From Pseudomonas bohemica (GTDB lineage Bacteria; Pseudomonadota; Gammaproteobacteria; Pseudomonadales; Pseudomonadaceae), in NCBI RefSeq assembly GCF_002934685.1, contig NZ_NKHL01000119.1, forward strand, positions 27,098-91,097: a stretch of 64,000 nt of DNA, in the 5' to 3' direction. Below, one piece after another: positions 16,464 through 24,992 of this stretch. Position 1 is the first letter of the stretch, and each line of letters begins with the position of its first letter. Position numbers and translations under genes: made by a program. Under the pieces are notes generated by a model. The model saw nothing but the letters and a program-made list of their open reading frames with translations. It was not told where the DNA came from and did no database searches.

Positions 16464-16994
16464 TCATTCGGCGAGGTCCTGCTCCTCAATGGTGATGTTG
16501 TGGTTGGTGAATACGCAGATGTCGCCAGCGATATGCAGTGCCGTCTCGGCGATTTCCCGTGCCGACAATTCCGTTTTCAGCAGCAGGGCGCGAGCTGCGG
16601 CCTGGGCGAATGCGCCACCGGAACCCATGGCAATCAGGCCGTCTTCGGGCTCAACGACGTCGCCATTGCCGGTGATGATCAGGGAGGCGTCTTTGTTGGC
16701 GACTGCCAGCATGGCCTCCAGGCGGCTCAGGGAGCGATCGGTACGCCAGTCCTTCGCCAGCTCGACCGCCGCGCGAACCAAGTGCCCCTGGTGTTTTTCC
16801 AGCTGGGCTTCAAAACGTTCGAACAGGGTAAAGGCGTCAGCGGTGGCACCTGCGAAACCAGCTATCACCTGGCCGTGATAAAGACGGCGGACTTTCTTGG
16901 CGTTACCTTTCATGACGGTATTGCCCAGGGAAACCTGGCCGTCACCCGCCATGACGACTTTGCCTTGGCGGCGTACTGAAACGATGGTGGTCAA
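16464..16994 (-). CDS. hslV: ATP-dependent protease peptidase subunit HslV
   Basis: 176-residue Ntn-hydrolase peptidase. The mature enzyme must expose a catalytic N-terminal threonine (TTIVSVRR), so the initiator must directly precede it; the codon there is TTG at 16992-16994, with GGAGA nine bases upstream. A longer ATG-initiated frame to 17042 would bury the threonine behind 17 residues. Also visible: GDGQVSLG and GSGGAFAQAAARAL. Confidence 0.93.
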   Translation of the reverse strand: MTTIVSVRRQGKVVMAGDGQVSLGNTVMKGNAKKVRRLYHGQVIAGFAGATADAFTLFERFEAQLEKHQGHLVRAAVELAKDWRTDRSLSRLEAMLAVANKDASLIITGNGDVVEPEDGLIAMGSGGAFAQAAARALLLKTELSAREIAETALHIAGDICVFTNHNITIEEQDLAE

Positions 16995-17142
16995 GGGGAG
17001 AGTCTCCACGCTATGGGCGAAAATGCCCTGATGGAAACTCATATGGGGGTGGGGGCGGCTATTTCAACTGCCGGATGGGTTGGGGGATGAATGGCGGGGC
17101 TTCACTGCGCCCGGCACATGTTGGCGACTGAAACAAAAAAAC

Positions 17143-17235
17143 TGTGGGAGTGAGCTTGCTCACGAAGGCTGATTTCCAGACGCTGCAGGTGTAGCGACTG
17201 TACTGGCCTCCTGGTGAGCACGCTCACTCCCACAT
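17143..17235. repeat. REPIN, family B copy 4
   Basis: Left arm TGTGGGAGTGAGCTTGCTCA; right arm GTGAGCACGCTCACTCCCAC. Between the SPOR gene and hslV. Confidence 0.88.
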
Positions 17236-17257
17236 GTCCTCCGTCGGCTGCCCGACC

Positions 17258-17950
17258 CTAGCGAGCCTGACGCTGTTGCAACAAAAGGTTACTGAAACCA
17301 CCGCCCGCCAGTTGCTTCTGCGCCGTCGTCAGCTGCTCGCGGTTGCTGAACGGGCCAACCAGCACGCGGTACCAGGTTTCGTCCTTCACGGTGCCGGATT
17401 CAACCGTCGCCGCTTGCCCCAGCAGAATGATCTGCGCACGCACCTTGTCCGCGTCGGTCTGCTTGCGGAACGAACCCGCCTGCAGGAAGAACGTCGTCAC
17501 CGGTGCGGGTTTGGCAACCGGCGGCGGTGGCGGAGGCGTCAGGCCGCTGAGGGCTGCCTGGGCGCGGGCCGTGTCGATCTTCGCCGCCTGCTCGGGGCTG
17601 ACGGGCGTCGTTGGCGCAGCCACTGACGGCGGCGTCTTCTCCGGCACGGCTTCGTTCGGCACGATCACTTCCGACTCAGGCAGCAGTGTGTAGAAATCGT
17701 ACTTTGGTTTCACCGGAGCGGTCGGGCTCGGCGGCGTCTTGTTCGCCTCGGCGATTTTTGCCGCCTTGGCATCGGCCTTGACCCTCTTGATGTCATCGCC
17801 ACTGCCGGGTTCGAGCTTCATCAGGAAAACGACGAAAGCGCCGACGGACAGGCCGATTGCCAGCCATACCCATCCCGGAATCGGCTTCTTCGCGGGTGCC
17901 TGGTACCGGCTGGCGCCGCGCTTGGGAGCAGGTTTCTTTTTGACTGCCAA
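17258..17950 (-). CDS. SPOR-domain protein (FtsN-like)
   Basis: 230-residue bitopic membrane protein. A Lys-rich cytoplasmic start (residues 1-27) is followed by a membrane span PGWVWLAIGLSVGAFVVFLM, a Pro/Ala-rich periplasmic linker and a C-terminal SPOR domain (about 150-225: FFLQAGSFRKQTDADKVRA, WYRVLVGPF). SPOR domains bind denuded septal peptidoglycan, so a cell-division role is likely. The start is TTG at 17948-17950, one base after the argS stop, with GGAG 10 bases upstream. Confidence 0.88.
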   Translation of the reverse strand: MAVKKKPAPKRGASRYQAPAKKPIPGWVWLAIGLSVGAFVVFLMKLEPGSGDDIKRVKADAKAAKIAEANKTPPSPTAPVKPKYDFYTLLPESEVIVPNEAVPEKTPPSVAAPTTPVSPEQAAKIDTARAQAALSGLTPPPPPPVAKPAPVTTFFLQAGSFRKQTDADKVRAQIILLGQAATVESGTVKDETWYRVLVGPFSNREQLTTAQKQLAGGGFSNLLLQQRQAR

Positions 17951-17951
17951 C

Positions 17952-19688
17952 TTACATACGCTCCAGAGTTTCCAGACCCAGCAGTTGCAGGCCTTGCTTG
18001 AGGGTGCGACCAGTCAAATGCGCGAGGCGCAGACGACTTTGTTGTTGCTCGGGGTTTTCCGCGCTCAGGATCGGGCAGTTTTCGTAAAAGCTGGAAAACA
18101 GCCCGGCCAGATCGTACAGATAGGCGCAAAGCACATGTGGTGTGCCCTTTTCGGCGACGTTGTTCACCGTTTCGCCGAACTGCGCCAGACGCGCTGCCAG
18201 ATCCTGTTCCTGTGGTGCTTCGAGGATGATCTGACCCTTGGTCTCATCGAACGCCTCGCCCAGCTTGCGGAATATGCCGGCCACGCGGGTGTAGGCATAA
18301 AGCAGATAGGGCGCTGTATTGCCTTCGAAACTCAGCATCTGATCGAAGTTGAAGCTGTAGTCGCTGGCGCGGTGCTTGGACAGGTCGGCGTACTTCACCG
18401 CGCTGATGCCCACGGCCTTGGCGATGCTGCGCAGTTCGTCTTCAGCGACTTCCGGGTTCTTCTCCTTGACCAGCACGTAGGCGCGCTCTTCGGCTTCGTC
18501 CAGCAGATCGACCAGCTTGACGGTGCCGCCATCGCGAGTCTTGAACGGGCGGCCATCGGCGCCGTTCATGGTGCCGAAGCCCATGTGCTCCATTTGCATG
18601 TTGTTGGTGACGAAACCAGCGCGACGGGCGACTTCGAACACCTGCTGGAAGTGCAGGGCCTGACGTTGATCGACGAAATACAGCGCGCGGTCGGCTTTTA
18701 ATACATTGCTGCGATAACGCACGGCCGCCAGGTCAGTGGTGGCGTAGAGGTAGCCGCCACCGGCTTTTTGTACGATGACCGGCAGAGGCGTGCCTTCGGC
18801 GGTCTTGAACTCATCGAGGAACACGCACTGTGCGCCGTTGCTCTCTACCAGCAGACCGGCTTTCTTCAGGTCGGCCACGACATTGGCGAGGTCATCGTTG
18901 TAGGCGCTTTCACCCATGACGTCTTTCGGCGTCAGCTTGACGTTCAGGCGCTCGTACACTTGCTGACAGTGCGACAGGGAAATGTCCTTGAAGCGGGTCC
19001 ACAACTTCAGACATTCAGGGTCGCCCGCCTGCAGCTTGACCACCAGACCGCGAGCGCGCTCGGCGAACTCTTCGGACTCGTCGAAGCGGCCTTTGGCGGC
19101 GCGGTAGAAGTTTTCCAGGTCTGACAGTTCGTCGCTGGTCGCCGGGGTTTCCTGCAGATAGGCCAGCAGCATACCGAACTGAGTGCCCCAGTCTCCGACG
19201 TGGTTCTGACGAATCACGGTATCGCCGAGGAACTCCAGAACGCTGGCAACGCCATCCCCGATGATGGTCGAGCGCAGGTGGCCGACGTGCATTTCTTTGG
19301 CCAGGTTCGGCGCGGACAGGTCGACCACCACGCGCTGGGCGGGACCATTCTTGCGCACCGACAGCGTGGCGTCGGCCAGGGCAGCGTCAAGGCGCGACGC
19401 CAGGGCTTGGGTATTCTGGAAGAAGTTGAGGAAGCCTGGACCGGCGATGTCGACCTTGCTGATCTGCTCATCGGCAGGCAGGGCAGCGACGATTTTCTCG
19501 GCCAGATCGCGGGGTTTCATGCCTGCGGGCTTGGCCAGCATCATGGCGATATTGCTGGCGAAGTCGCCGTTTTTCTTGTCCTTGGCGTTTTCCACCTGAA
19601 TCGCCGGCGTCAGCCCTTCCGGCAAGACGCCTTCGGTGACGAGTTGGCTCAGAGCTTGTTGGATCAGCTGGCGGATGGTGTCTTTCAT
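17952..19688 (-). CDS. argS: Arginyl-tRNA synthetase
   Basis: 578-residue class I aminoacyl-tRNA synthetase charging tRNA-Arg. N-terminal Add1 domain (MKDTIRQLIQQAL), HIGH-type motif HVGH in EMHVGHLRSTIIGD, and the C-terminal DALR anticodon domain ending LQLLGLETLERM. The KMSK loop is replaced, as in most ArgS. Start ATG at 19686-19688; the upstream extension to 19769 is not family-like. The SPOR gene follows with a one-base gap. Confidence 0.97.
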   Translation of the reverse strand: MKDTIRQLIQQALSQLVTEGVLPEGLTPAIQVENAKDKKNGDFASNIAMMLAKPAGMKPRDLAEKIVAALPADEQISKVDIAGPGFLNFFQNTQALASRLDAALADATLSVRKNGPAQRVVVDLSAPNLAKEMHVGHLRSTIIGDGVASVLEFLGDTVIRQNHVGDWGTQFGMLLAYLQETPATSDELSDLENFYRAAKGRFDESEEFAERARGLVVKLQAGDPECLKLWTRFKDISLSHCQQVYERLNVKLTPKDVMGESAYNDDLANVVADLKKAGLLVESNGAQCVFLDEFKTAEGTPLPVIVQKAGGGYLYATTDLAAVRYRSNVLKADRALYFVDQRQALHFQQVFEVARRAGFVTNNMQMEHMGFGTMNGADGRPFKTRDGGTVKLVDLLDEAEERAYVLVKEKNPEVAEDELRSIAKAVGISAVKYADLSKHRASDYSFNFDQMLSFEGNTAPYLLYAYTRVAGIFRKLGEAFDETKGQIILEAPQEQDLAARLAQFGETVNNVAEKGTPHVLCAYLYDLAGLFSSFYENCPILSAENPEQQQSRLRLAHLTGRTLKQGLQLLGLETLERM

Positions 19689-19837
19689 GGTGCTCTCTTT
19701 CGACCGCAAGCGCGGCAGCGCTTCGATGCGCGGGTGGAAAAACTGGGCATTATCCGTTGCCGGAGCCACCTTGCCAACCGCGCTGGATGCGCGGTTGTGA
19801 AACGGGGCGTGAATCTGGACGCGCGGACGCCCTTCTT

Positions 19838-19927
19838 TGTAGGAGCGCGCTTGCCCGAGGTTGCGTCCGCACCTTGGGCATCTCTGGTCACTGACGCACC
19901 GCCATCGCGGGCGGGTGCGCTCCTACA
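19838..19927. repeat. REPIN, family A copy 3
   Basis: Left arm TGTAGGAGCGCGCTTGCCCG; right arm CGCGGGCGGGTGCGCTCCTA then CA. Between priA and argS. Confidence 0.82.
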
Positions 19928-19939
19928 GGTTCGGCAGCA

Positions 19940-22159
19940 TCAATACAAATCCACCGGGTCCACATCCAGCGACCACCTTACCTGGCGCCCGCTGGGCATG
20001 TTCTCCAGTGCCAGCATCCAGGTCGCCAGTAGCTTGTGCAACGGCGCGCGAGCGTTGGCCTGTACCAAAAGCTGAGCGCGATAGCGCCCCGCTCGACGCT
20101 CCATCGGAGCCGGAACCGGGCCTAACAGTTCAATCCCGCCCAGTGCCATTTCCTTCAATAGATGCTCCGCCTCCCTACAGGCATCGTCGAGAAAACCTTC
20201 AGCTTGCCCCGGCTTATGCGCCTCGGCACGCAACAGCGCCAAATGTGAAAACGGCGGAAGACCTGCAGCGCGACGTTCGCTCAGGGCCTGCTCGGCAAAG
20301 GCGAAGTAACCCTGTTCAGTGAGCTGGATCAGCAGCGGATGATCGGCCAGGTGCGTCTGAATGATCACCTTACCCGGCTCTTCCGCCCGCCCGGCACGCC
20401 CTGCGACTTGCACGATCAATTGCGCCATGCGCTCGCTGGCGCGGAAGTCTCCGGAAAACAGCCCGCCGTCCGCATCCAGAATCGACACCAGGGTCACCCG
20501 TGGAAAGTGATGCCCTTTGGCGAGCATCTGCGTGCCCACCAGAATGCACGGATGGCCCTTCTGAATCGTGGCGAACAGCTGATTCATCGCGTCCTTGCGC
20601 GACGTGCTGTCGCGGTCGACGCGCAACACGGGGTAGTCCGGAAACAGAATCGCCAGACGCTCTTCGGCGCGCTCGGTTCCTGCACCGACAGGGCGCAGGT
20701 CGACCTTGCCGCAGGCCGGACAGTTACGCGGTACGCGCTCGACATGCCCGCAGTGATGACAGCGCAGCTCGCCGGAGCGTTGATGGACCGTCATGCGCGC
20801 ATCGCAGCGGTTGCATTCCGATAGCCAGCCACAGTCGTGACAGAGCAGGGTTGGGGCGAACCCACGCCTATTGAGAAACACCAGCACCTGCTGCCCGGCC
20901 GCCAGTGTCTGTCCGATGGCTTGCTGCATGGGGCCGGAAATGCCGCTGTCCAGTGGACGACTTTTCACATCCAGGCGCAGGAATCGGGGTTGCTGCGCGC
21001 CACCGGCGCGCTGGCTCAGACGCAGGAGAGCGTAGCGGCCGGTGTAGGCGTTGTGCAGGCTTTCCAGTGAAGGTGTGGCCGAACCCAGCACGATCGGGAT
21101 GTCTTCCTGACGCGCGCGGACCAGGGCCAGATCCCTGGCGTGATAACGCAGGCCTTCCTGCTGTTTATAGGAGCCATCGTGCTCTTCGTCGATGATGATC
21201 AGGCCAGGGTTCTTCATGGGCGTGAACAGCGCCGAGCGTGTGCCGATGATGATGTCCGCCTCGCCATCGCGCGCCGCCAGCCAGGCATCCAGGCGATCAC
21301 GGTCGTTGACCGCCGAGTGCAGCAAGGCGATGCGCGCGTTGAAGCGTTGTTCGAACCGGGCCAGCGTCTGCGGGCCGAGATTGATCTCCGGGATCAGCAC
21401 CAGCGCCTGCTTGCCGGCTTCAAGCGTCTCCCGGATCAATTGCAGATAGACCTCGGTCTTGCCGCTGCCCGTCACTCCCGCCAACAACGAAGCATGAAAA
21501 CTGCCGAAACCGGAACGTATGGCTTCAAAGGCGGCGCGCTGCTCGGTATTGAGGGGCAACTCAGGCTGGGCGAGCCAGTGTTCATGTCGCGCCACGGGTG
21601 CATGGCCGCGCACTTCTACCGTGACCAGCTCTTTGGCCAGCAGCAGGTTCAGGCTGTCCCGGTTCAGCATCAGCTTGCTCAGCAGCTGATGAGCAACACC
21701 ATGGGGATGCTGCGCCAATGTTTTCAGCGCTTCTTTCTGTTTCGGGGCGCGGGCGATGCGCGGATCATCGACGCTGGCCCCGTTCGCAATCTGCCAGAAG
21801 CGCTCCTGACGCGCCTCGGCCGGCTCGCCCTGGCGCAGCAACACCGGCAATGCCCAGCTCAAGGTGTCGCCCAGGCTGTGCTGGTAATACTGCGCCGTCC
21901 ACAGGCACAGCTTGAAGAGGGCTGGAGGCAACGGGGCTTCGCTGTCCAGCACGGCGATGGCCGGTTTCAGTTTGTCGGCAGGGACTTCGCTGTGATCAGT
22001 GATCTCCACCAGAATGCCGATCATCTCCCGGCGACCGAACGGCACCCGAAGACGCATGCCTGGCTGCAAGGCACTGCGCGCAACGCCGGCGGGAGCACGG
22101 TAGTCGAACAGGCGACGCAGAGGCGAGGGCAAGGCGAGGCGCAGAATGGCGTCGGGCAC
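19940..22159 (-). CDS. priA: Primosomal protein N' (replication restart helicase PriA)
   Basis: 739-residue superfamily 2 helicase that reloads the replisome at stalled forks. An N-terminal 3'-end-binding domain is followed by Walker A GVTGSGKTEVY, the DEEH box in IIIDEEHDGSYKQQ, and a zinc-binding segment with paired cysteines (CHDCGWLSECNRC, CHHCG, CPACG) between the helicase lobes. Start is GTG at 22157-22159 (VPDAILRLALPSPL), the family start. It is divergent from rpmE. Confidence 0.96.
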   Translation of the reverse strand: MPDAILRLALPSPLRRLFDYRAPAGVARSALQPGMRLRVPFGRREMIGILVEITDHSEVPADKLKPAIAVLDSEAPLPPALFKLCLWTAQYYQHSLGDTLSWALPVLLRQGEPAEARQERFWQIANGASVDDPRIARAPKQKEALKTLAQHPHGVAHQLLSKLMLNRDSLNLLLAKELVTVEVRGHAPVARHEHWLAQPELPLNTEQRAAFEAIRSGFGSFHASLLAGVTGSGKTEVYLQLIRETLEAGKQALVLIPEINLGPQTLARFEQRFNARIALLHSAVNDRDRLDAWLAARDGEADIIIGTRSALFTPMKNPGLIIIDEEHDGSYKQQEGLRYHARDLALVRARQEDIPIVLGSATPSLESLHNAYTGRYALLRLSQRAGGAQQPRFLRLDVKSRPLDSGISGPMQQAIGQTLAAGQQVLVFLNRRGFAPTLLCHDCGWLSECNRCDARMTVHQRSGELRCHHCGHVERVPRNCPACGKVDLRPVGAGTERAEERLAILFPDYPVLRVDRDSTSRKDAMNQLFATIQKGHPCILVGTQMLAKGHHFPRVTLVSILDADGGLFSGDFRASERMAQLIVQVAGRAGRAEEPGKVIIQTHLADHPLLIQLTEQGYFAFAEQALSERRAAGLPPFSHLALLRAEAHKPGQAEGFLDDACREAEHLLKEMALGGIELLGPVPAPMERRAGRYRAQLLVQANARAPLHKLLATWMLALENMPSGRQVRWSLDVDPVDLY

Positions 22160-22229
22160 GCGGGGGATTTCCTGTTACGGAGTATGACCAAGGCCGCGAT
22201 CTTAGCAGACGACCGGCATCAGCGTTCGC

Positions 22230-22257
22230 TTGCGTGATTTGCATTGTCTGTTAATAT
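22230..22257 (+). promoter_or_regulatory. Candidate sigma-70 promoter of rpmE
   Basis: TTGCGT (22230-22235) and TAATAT (22252-22257) with a 16-base spacer, about 70 bases upstream of the rpmE ATG. Confidence 0.4.
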
Positions 22258-22327
22258 GCGCGGCCTAATTCCGTGCGGTATTCAACAATAGTGTTGGGTG
22301 GCGGCACGCTAGCCTGAGGAAATACCG

Positions 22328-22564
22328 ATGAAAGCTGATATCCATCCAGTTTACGAAGACGTCGTTGCGACCTGCAGCTGCGGCAACGTCATCCACACCC
22401 GTTCCAACCTGGCCAAGCCATTGAGCCTAGACGTTTGCAACGAGTGCCACCCGTTCTACACCGGTAAGCAAAAGACTCTGGACGTTGGCGGTCGCGTCGA
22501 CAAGTTCAAGTCGCGTTTCGGTGCGTTCGGCGCCACCAAAACTCCAGCTCCGGCTGCAGAGTAA
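22328..22564 (+). CDS. rpmE: 50S ribosomal protein L31
   Basis: 78-residue zinc-containing form of L31: the four cysteines are present as CSC near residues 16-18 and CNEC near 37-40 (DVCNECHPFYTGKQK). The zinc-free paralogue (RpmE2/YkgM type) lacks these, so this is the zinc-replete version. Preceded by GAGGAAATACCG. Its terminator overlaps the 5' end of the next gene. Confidence 0.97.
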   Translation: MKADIHPVYEDVVATCSCGNVIHTRSNLAKPLSLDVCNECHPFYTGKQKTLDVGGRVDKFKSRFGAFGATKTPAPAAE

Positions 22565-22587
22565 GGGTGGTTGCTCTGGGGGTTCCG

Positions 22588-23391
22588 GTGGAATTCTCCA
22601 GACTGCTAAAGAAGGCGTCCCTCGTGGGCGCCTTTTTTATGTCTGCGATTTGGCTCTCCGCCGCCAATGCCTTGTGCCCGGCGCCCTCGAACTTGCCTGC
22701 CGCGCAGGTGCAGCGCGTGGTCGATGGCGACACGCTGCGTCTGAAGGATGGGCGCAGCGTGCGCATGATCGGTCTGAATGCGCCGGAAACCGGCAAAAAA
22801 GGTCAGTCCGCCCAACCATTTGCCGAGGCCGCCAAGCGACGACTGCAAACCCTGGTGGATGACAGCGACGGTCAGGTGGGTTTGCGAATCGGTGAGCAGG
22901 CGACCGATCGTTACGGTCGCACGCTTGCCAATGTGTATGACCGCAATGGCGCCAACCTCGAAGCCCAGTTGCTGGCCGAAGGGCTGGGCTATCTGGTAGC
23001 TGTTTCGCCTAACGTGGCGCTAGTCGATTGCCAGCAGGCTGCAGAACGGACCGCGCGGCAAGCGGGGCTGGGGTTGTGGCGCAATTCGCCAGTCCAATCA
23101 TCCGATCAGATAAACAGTGGCGGATTCGCCGTGGTATCGGGCCGGGTCAGCAGCGTTGAACGCAACGGCGGTGGCATCTGGATTGAACTCGGCGACGCGT
23201 TGGTGCTGCGCATTGCGCCAGATCTCGTAGGACAGTTCGACAGCGAAAGACTCCAGCGTCTGAAAGGTCAGCAGGTCGAAGCGCGTGGCTGGATCGTGGA
23301 CCGCTCCCGTCGCGGCGGTCTGAAGCCTGGGCAACCACGCTGGATGATGCCCATCACTCATTCAGTCATGTTGAATACAAATTCAAACTGA
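22588..23391 (+). CDS. Secreted thermonuclease-like (SNase) protein
   Basis: Staphylococcal-nuclease-fold protein with OB-fold core: VVDGDTLRLKDGRSVRMIGLNAPETG and TDRYGRTLANVY carry the conserved Asp, Arg and Tyr residues of the nuclease site. The C-terminal 90 residues form a second beta-rich region of unknown role. The N-terminus RLLKKASLVGAFFMSAIWLS ending ANA is a signal peptide, so it acts in the periplasm or outside. Start is uncertain: I use GTG at 22588; GTG at 22567 and ATG at 22639 are alternatives, but the latter would remove the KK of the signal peptide. Confidence 0.8.
   Translation: MEFSRLLKKASLVGAFFMSAIWLSAANALCPAPSNLPAAQVQRVVDGDTLRLKDGRSVRMIGLNAPETGKKGQSAQPFAEAAKRRLQTLVDDSDGQVGLRIGEQATDRYGRTLANVYDRNGANLEAQLLAEGLGYLVAVSPNVALVDCQQAAERTARQAGLGLWRNSPVQSSDQINSGGFAVVSGRVSSVERNGGGIWIELGDALVLRIAPDLVGQFDSERLQRLKGQQVEARGWIVDRSRRGGLKPGQPRWMMPITHSVMLNTNSN
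22609..22640 (+). terminator. rpmE terminator inside the nuclease gene
   Basis: AAGGCG and CGCCTT enclose TCCCTCGTGGG, followed by TTTTT. It lies within the signal-peptide codons of the thermonuclease-like gene. Confidence 0.65.
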
Positions 23392-23570
23392 AATTGTGAA
23401 CATTTTTCGTGAGCGATTGTTCTCAGCGCAAGCCTTGTATTCCGCGGCTCTACGCTGAAAGTCGTAGATGCGGCCTCTTGACACAGGTGACCTGGCAGTC
23501 TTGTTAGGACTTTGTGACTTGCGTATGCTCGTTCGTCCGTCTGTCCAACAGCAAAAAAGCGGAATCCCCC

Positions 23571-24839
23571 ATGTCAGATTTGAAAACTGCCGCGCTCGAA
23601 TATCACGCCAACCCTCGCCCTGGGAAACTGAGCGTCGAACTCACCAAAGCCACCGCCACCGCCCGCGATCTGTCCCTGGCCTACAGCCCAGGCGTTGCTG
23701 AGCCTGTGCGTGAAATTGGCCGCGATCCTGAACTGGCGTACAAGTACACCGGTAAAGGCAACCTGGTGGCGGTCATCTCCGATGGCACCGCGATCCTGGG
23801 CCTGGGTAATCTCGGTCCGCTGGCTTCCAAACCGGTAATGGAAGGCAAGGGTGTTCTGTTCAAGCGCTTCGCAGGTATTGATGTGTTCGACATCGAAGTC
23901 GATTCGGAAAGCCCGCAAGCGTTCATCGACACCGTGAAACGTATTTCCATCACGTTCGGCGGCATCAACCTGGAAGACATCAAGGCACCTGAGTGCTTCG
24001 AGATCGAAAAGGCGCTGATCGAGCAGTGCGACATCCCGGTTTTCCACGATGACCAGCACGGCACTGCGATCGTAACCGCAGCCGGCATGATCAACGCCTT
24101 GGAAATCGCCGGCAAAACGCTGGAAACGGCGAAGGTCGTCTGCCTGGGCGCTGGCGCTGCGGCCATCTCCTGCATGAAGTTGCTGGTGAGCATGGGCGCG
24201 AAGATCGAAAACATCTTCATGATCGACCGTAACGGCGTGGTTCACTCCGAGCGTTCCGATCTGAACCAGTACAAGGCGCAGTTCGCTCACGCAACCGAGA
24301 AACGCACGCTGGCTGACGCTCTGGACGGTGCTGACGTGTTCGTCGGTCTGTCCGGCCCGAACCTGCTGAGCGCCGAAGGCCTGAAATCCATGGCGGCCAA
24401 CCCGATCGTGTTCGCCTGCTCGAACCCTGATCCGGAAATCTCGCCAGAGCTGGCGCACGCCACACGCAACGACGTGATCATGGCGACCGGCCGTTCGGAC
24501 TATCCGAACCAGGTCAACAACGTACTGGGCTTTCCGTTCATCTTCCGTGGTGCTCTGGACGTCCGCGCCAAGCGCATCAACGAGGAGATGAAGATCGCGG
24601 CGGCCAACGCCCTGCGTGAACTGGCCAAGCTGCCAGTGCCAGAGGAAATCAGCGACGCTTACGGCGGCATCAAGCTCGAGTTCGGCCGAGAGTACATCAT
24701 CCCGAAACCGCTGGACGTGCGTCTGCTGACAGTCGTTTCCGATGCCGTTGCCAAGGCAGCCATCGAAAGTGGCGTGGCAACCCTGCCGTATCCGAAGCAC
24801 TATCCGCTGACGAATGTGGATCAAGTGTTCAACGGGTAA
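23571..24839 (+). CDS. maeB: Malic enzyme (oxaloacetate-decarboxylating)
   Basis: 422-residue short malic enzyme that converts malate to pyruvate and CO2 with reduction of NAD(P). It lacks the C-terminal phosphotransacetylase-like domain of the 750-residue enterobacterial MaeB. Visible: AYSPGVAEPVREI, the metal/substrate residues in PVFHDDQHGTAIV, and the Rossmann loop LGAGAAAISC. Start ATG at 23571 (MSDLKTAALEYHA). A perfect TTGACA stands at 23478-23483, but no fitting -10 was found. A strong terminator follows. Confidence 0.93.
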   Translation: MSDLKTAALEYHANPRPGKLSVELTKATATARDLSLAYSPGVAEPVREIGRDPELAYKYTGKGNLVAVISDGTAILGLGNLGPLASKPVMEGKGVLFKRFAGIDVFDIEVDSESPQAFIDTVKRISITFGGINLEDIKAPECFEIEKALIEQCDIPVFHDDQHGTAIVTAAGMINALEIAGKTLETAKVVCLGAGAAAISCMKLLVSMGAKIENIFMIDRNGVVHSERSDLNQYKAQFAHATEKRTLADALDGADVFVGLSGPNLLSAEGLKSMAANPIVFACSNPDPEISPELAHATRNDVIMATGRSDYPNQVNNVLGFPFIFRGALDVRAKRINEEMKIAAANALRELAKLPVPEEISDAYGGIKLEFGREYIIPKPLDVRLLTVVSDAVAKAAIESGVATLPYPKHYPLTNVDQVFNG

Positions 24840-24857
24840 AAGCATTTGCAGCTCCCC

Positions 24858-24886
24858 AAAAAAAACCGGCTGAGGCCGGTTTTTTT
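24858..24886. terminator. Terminator of maeB, A/T flanked
   Basis: ACCGGC-TGAG-GCCGGT with an A8 tract before and T8 after, so it could work in both directions; the mrcA gene on the other strand ends about 105 bases further on. Confidence 0.9.
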
Positions 24887-24898
24887 GTGGGGTAATTT

Positions 24899-24972
24899 CA
24901 AGTCACAAGTCACAAGTCACAAGCCACAAGCCTCAAGTTGAACGTGCACCTGGTTTTTTCTTGAGGCTTGCA
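24899..24972. repeat. AAGTCAC direct repeats and CAAGCCTCAAG inverted repeat
   Basis: Three consecutive copies of a 7-bp unit (CAAGTCA) then a variant CAAGCCA at about 24899-24926, followed by a perfect 11-bp inverted repeat: CAAGCCTCAAG at 24927-24937 and its complement at 24960-24970. It resembles the hairpins between gltB and gltD. Confidence 0.75.
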
Positions 24973-24992
24973 GCTTAGGGTTGCCGCTGCTG

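Noticed and set aside
23478..23506. sigma-70 promoter for maeB
   Set aside because: The -35 TTGACA is perfect, but TTGTTA at 17 bases is not a credible -10, so it is only mentioned under the gene.
24899..24931. Short direct repeats considered as a CRISPR array
   Set aside because: Units are 7 bp without spacers; no cas genes.
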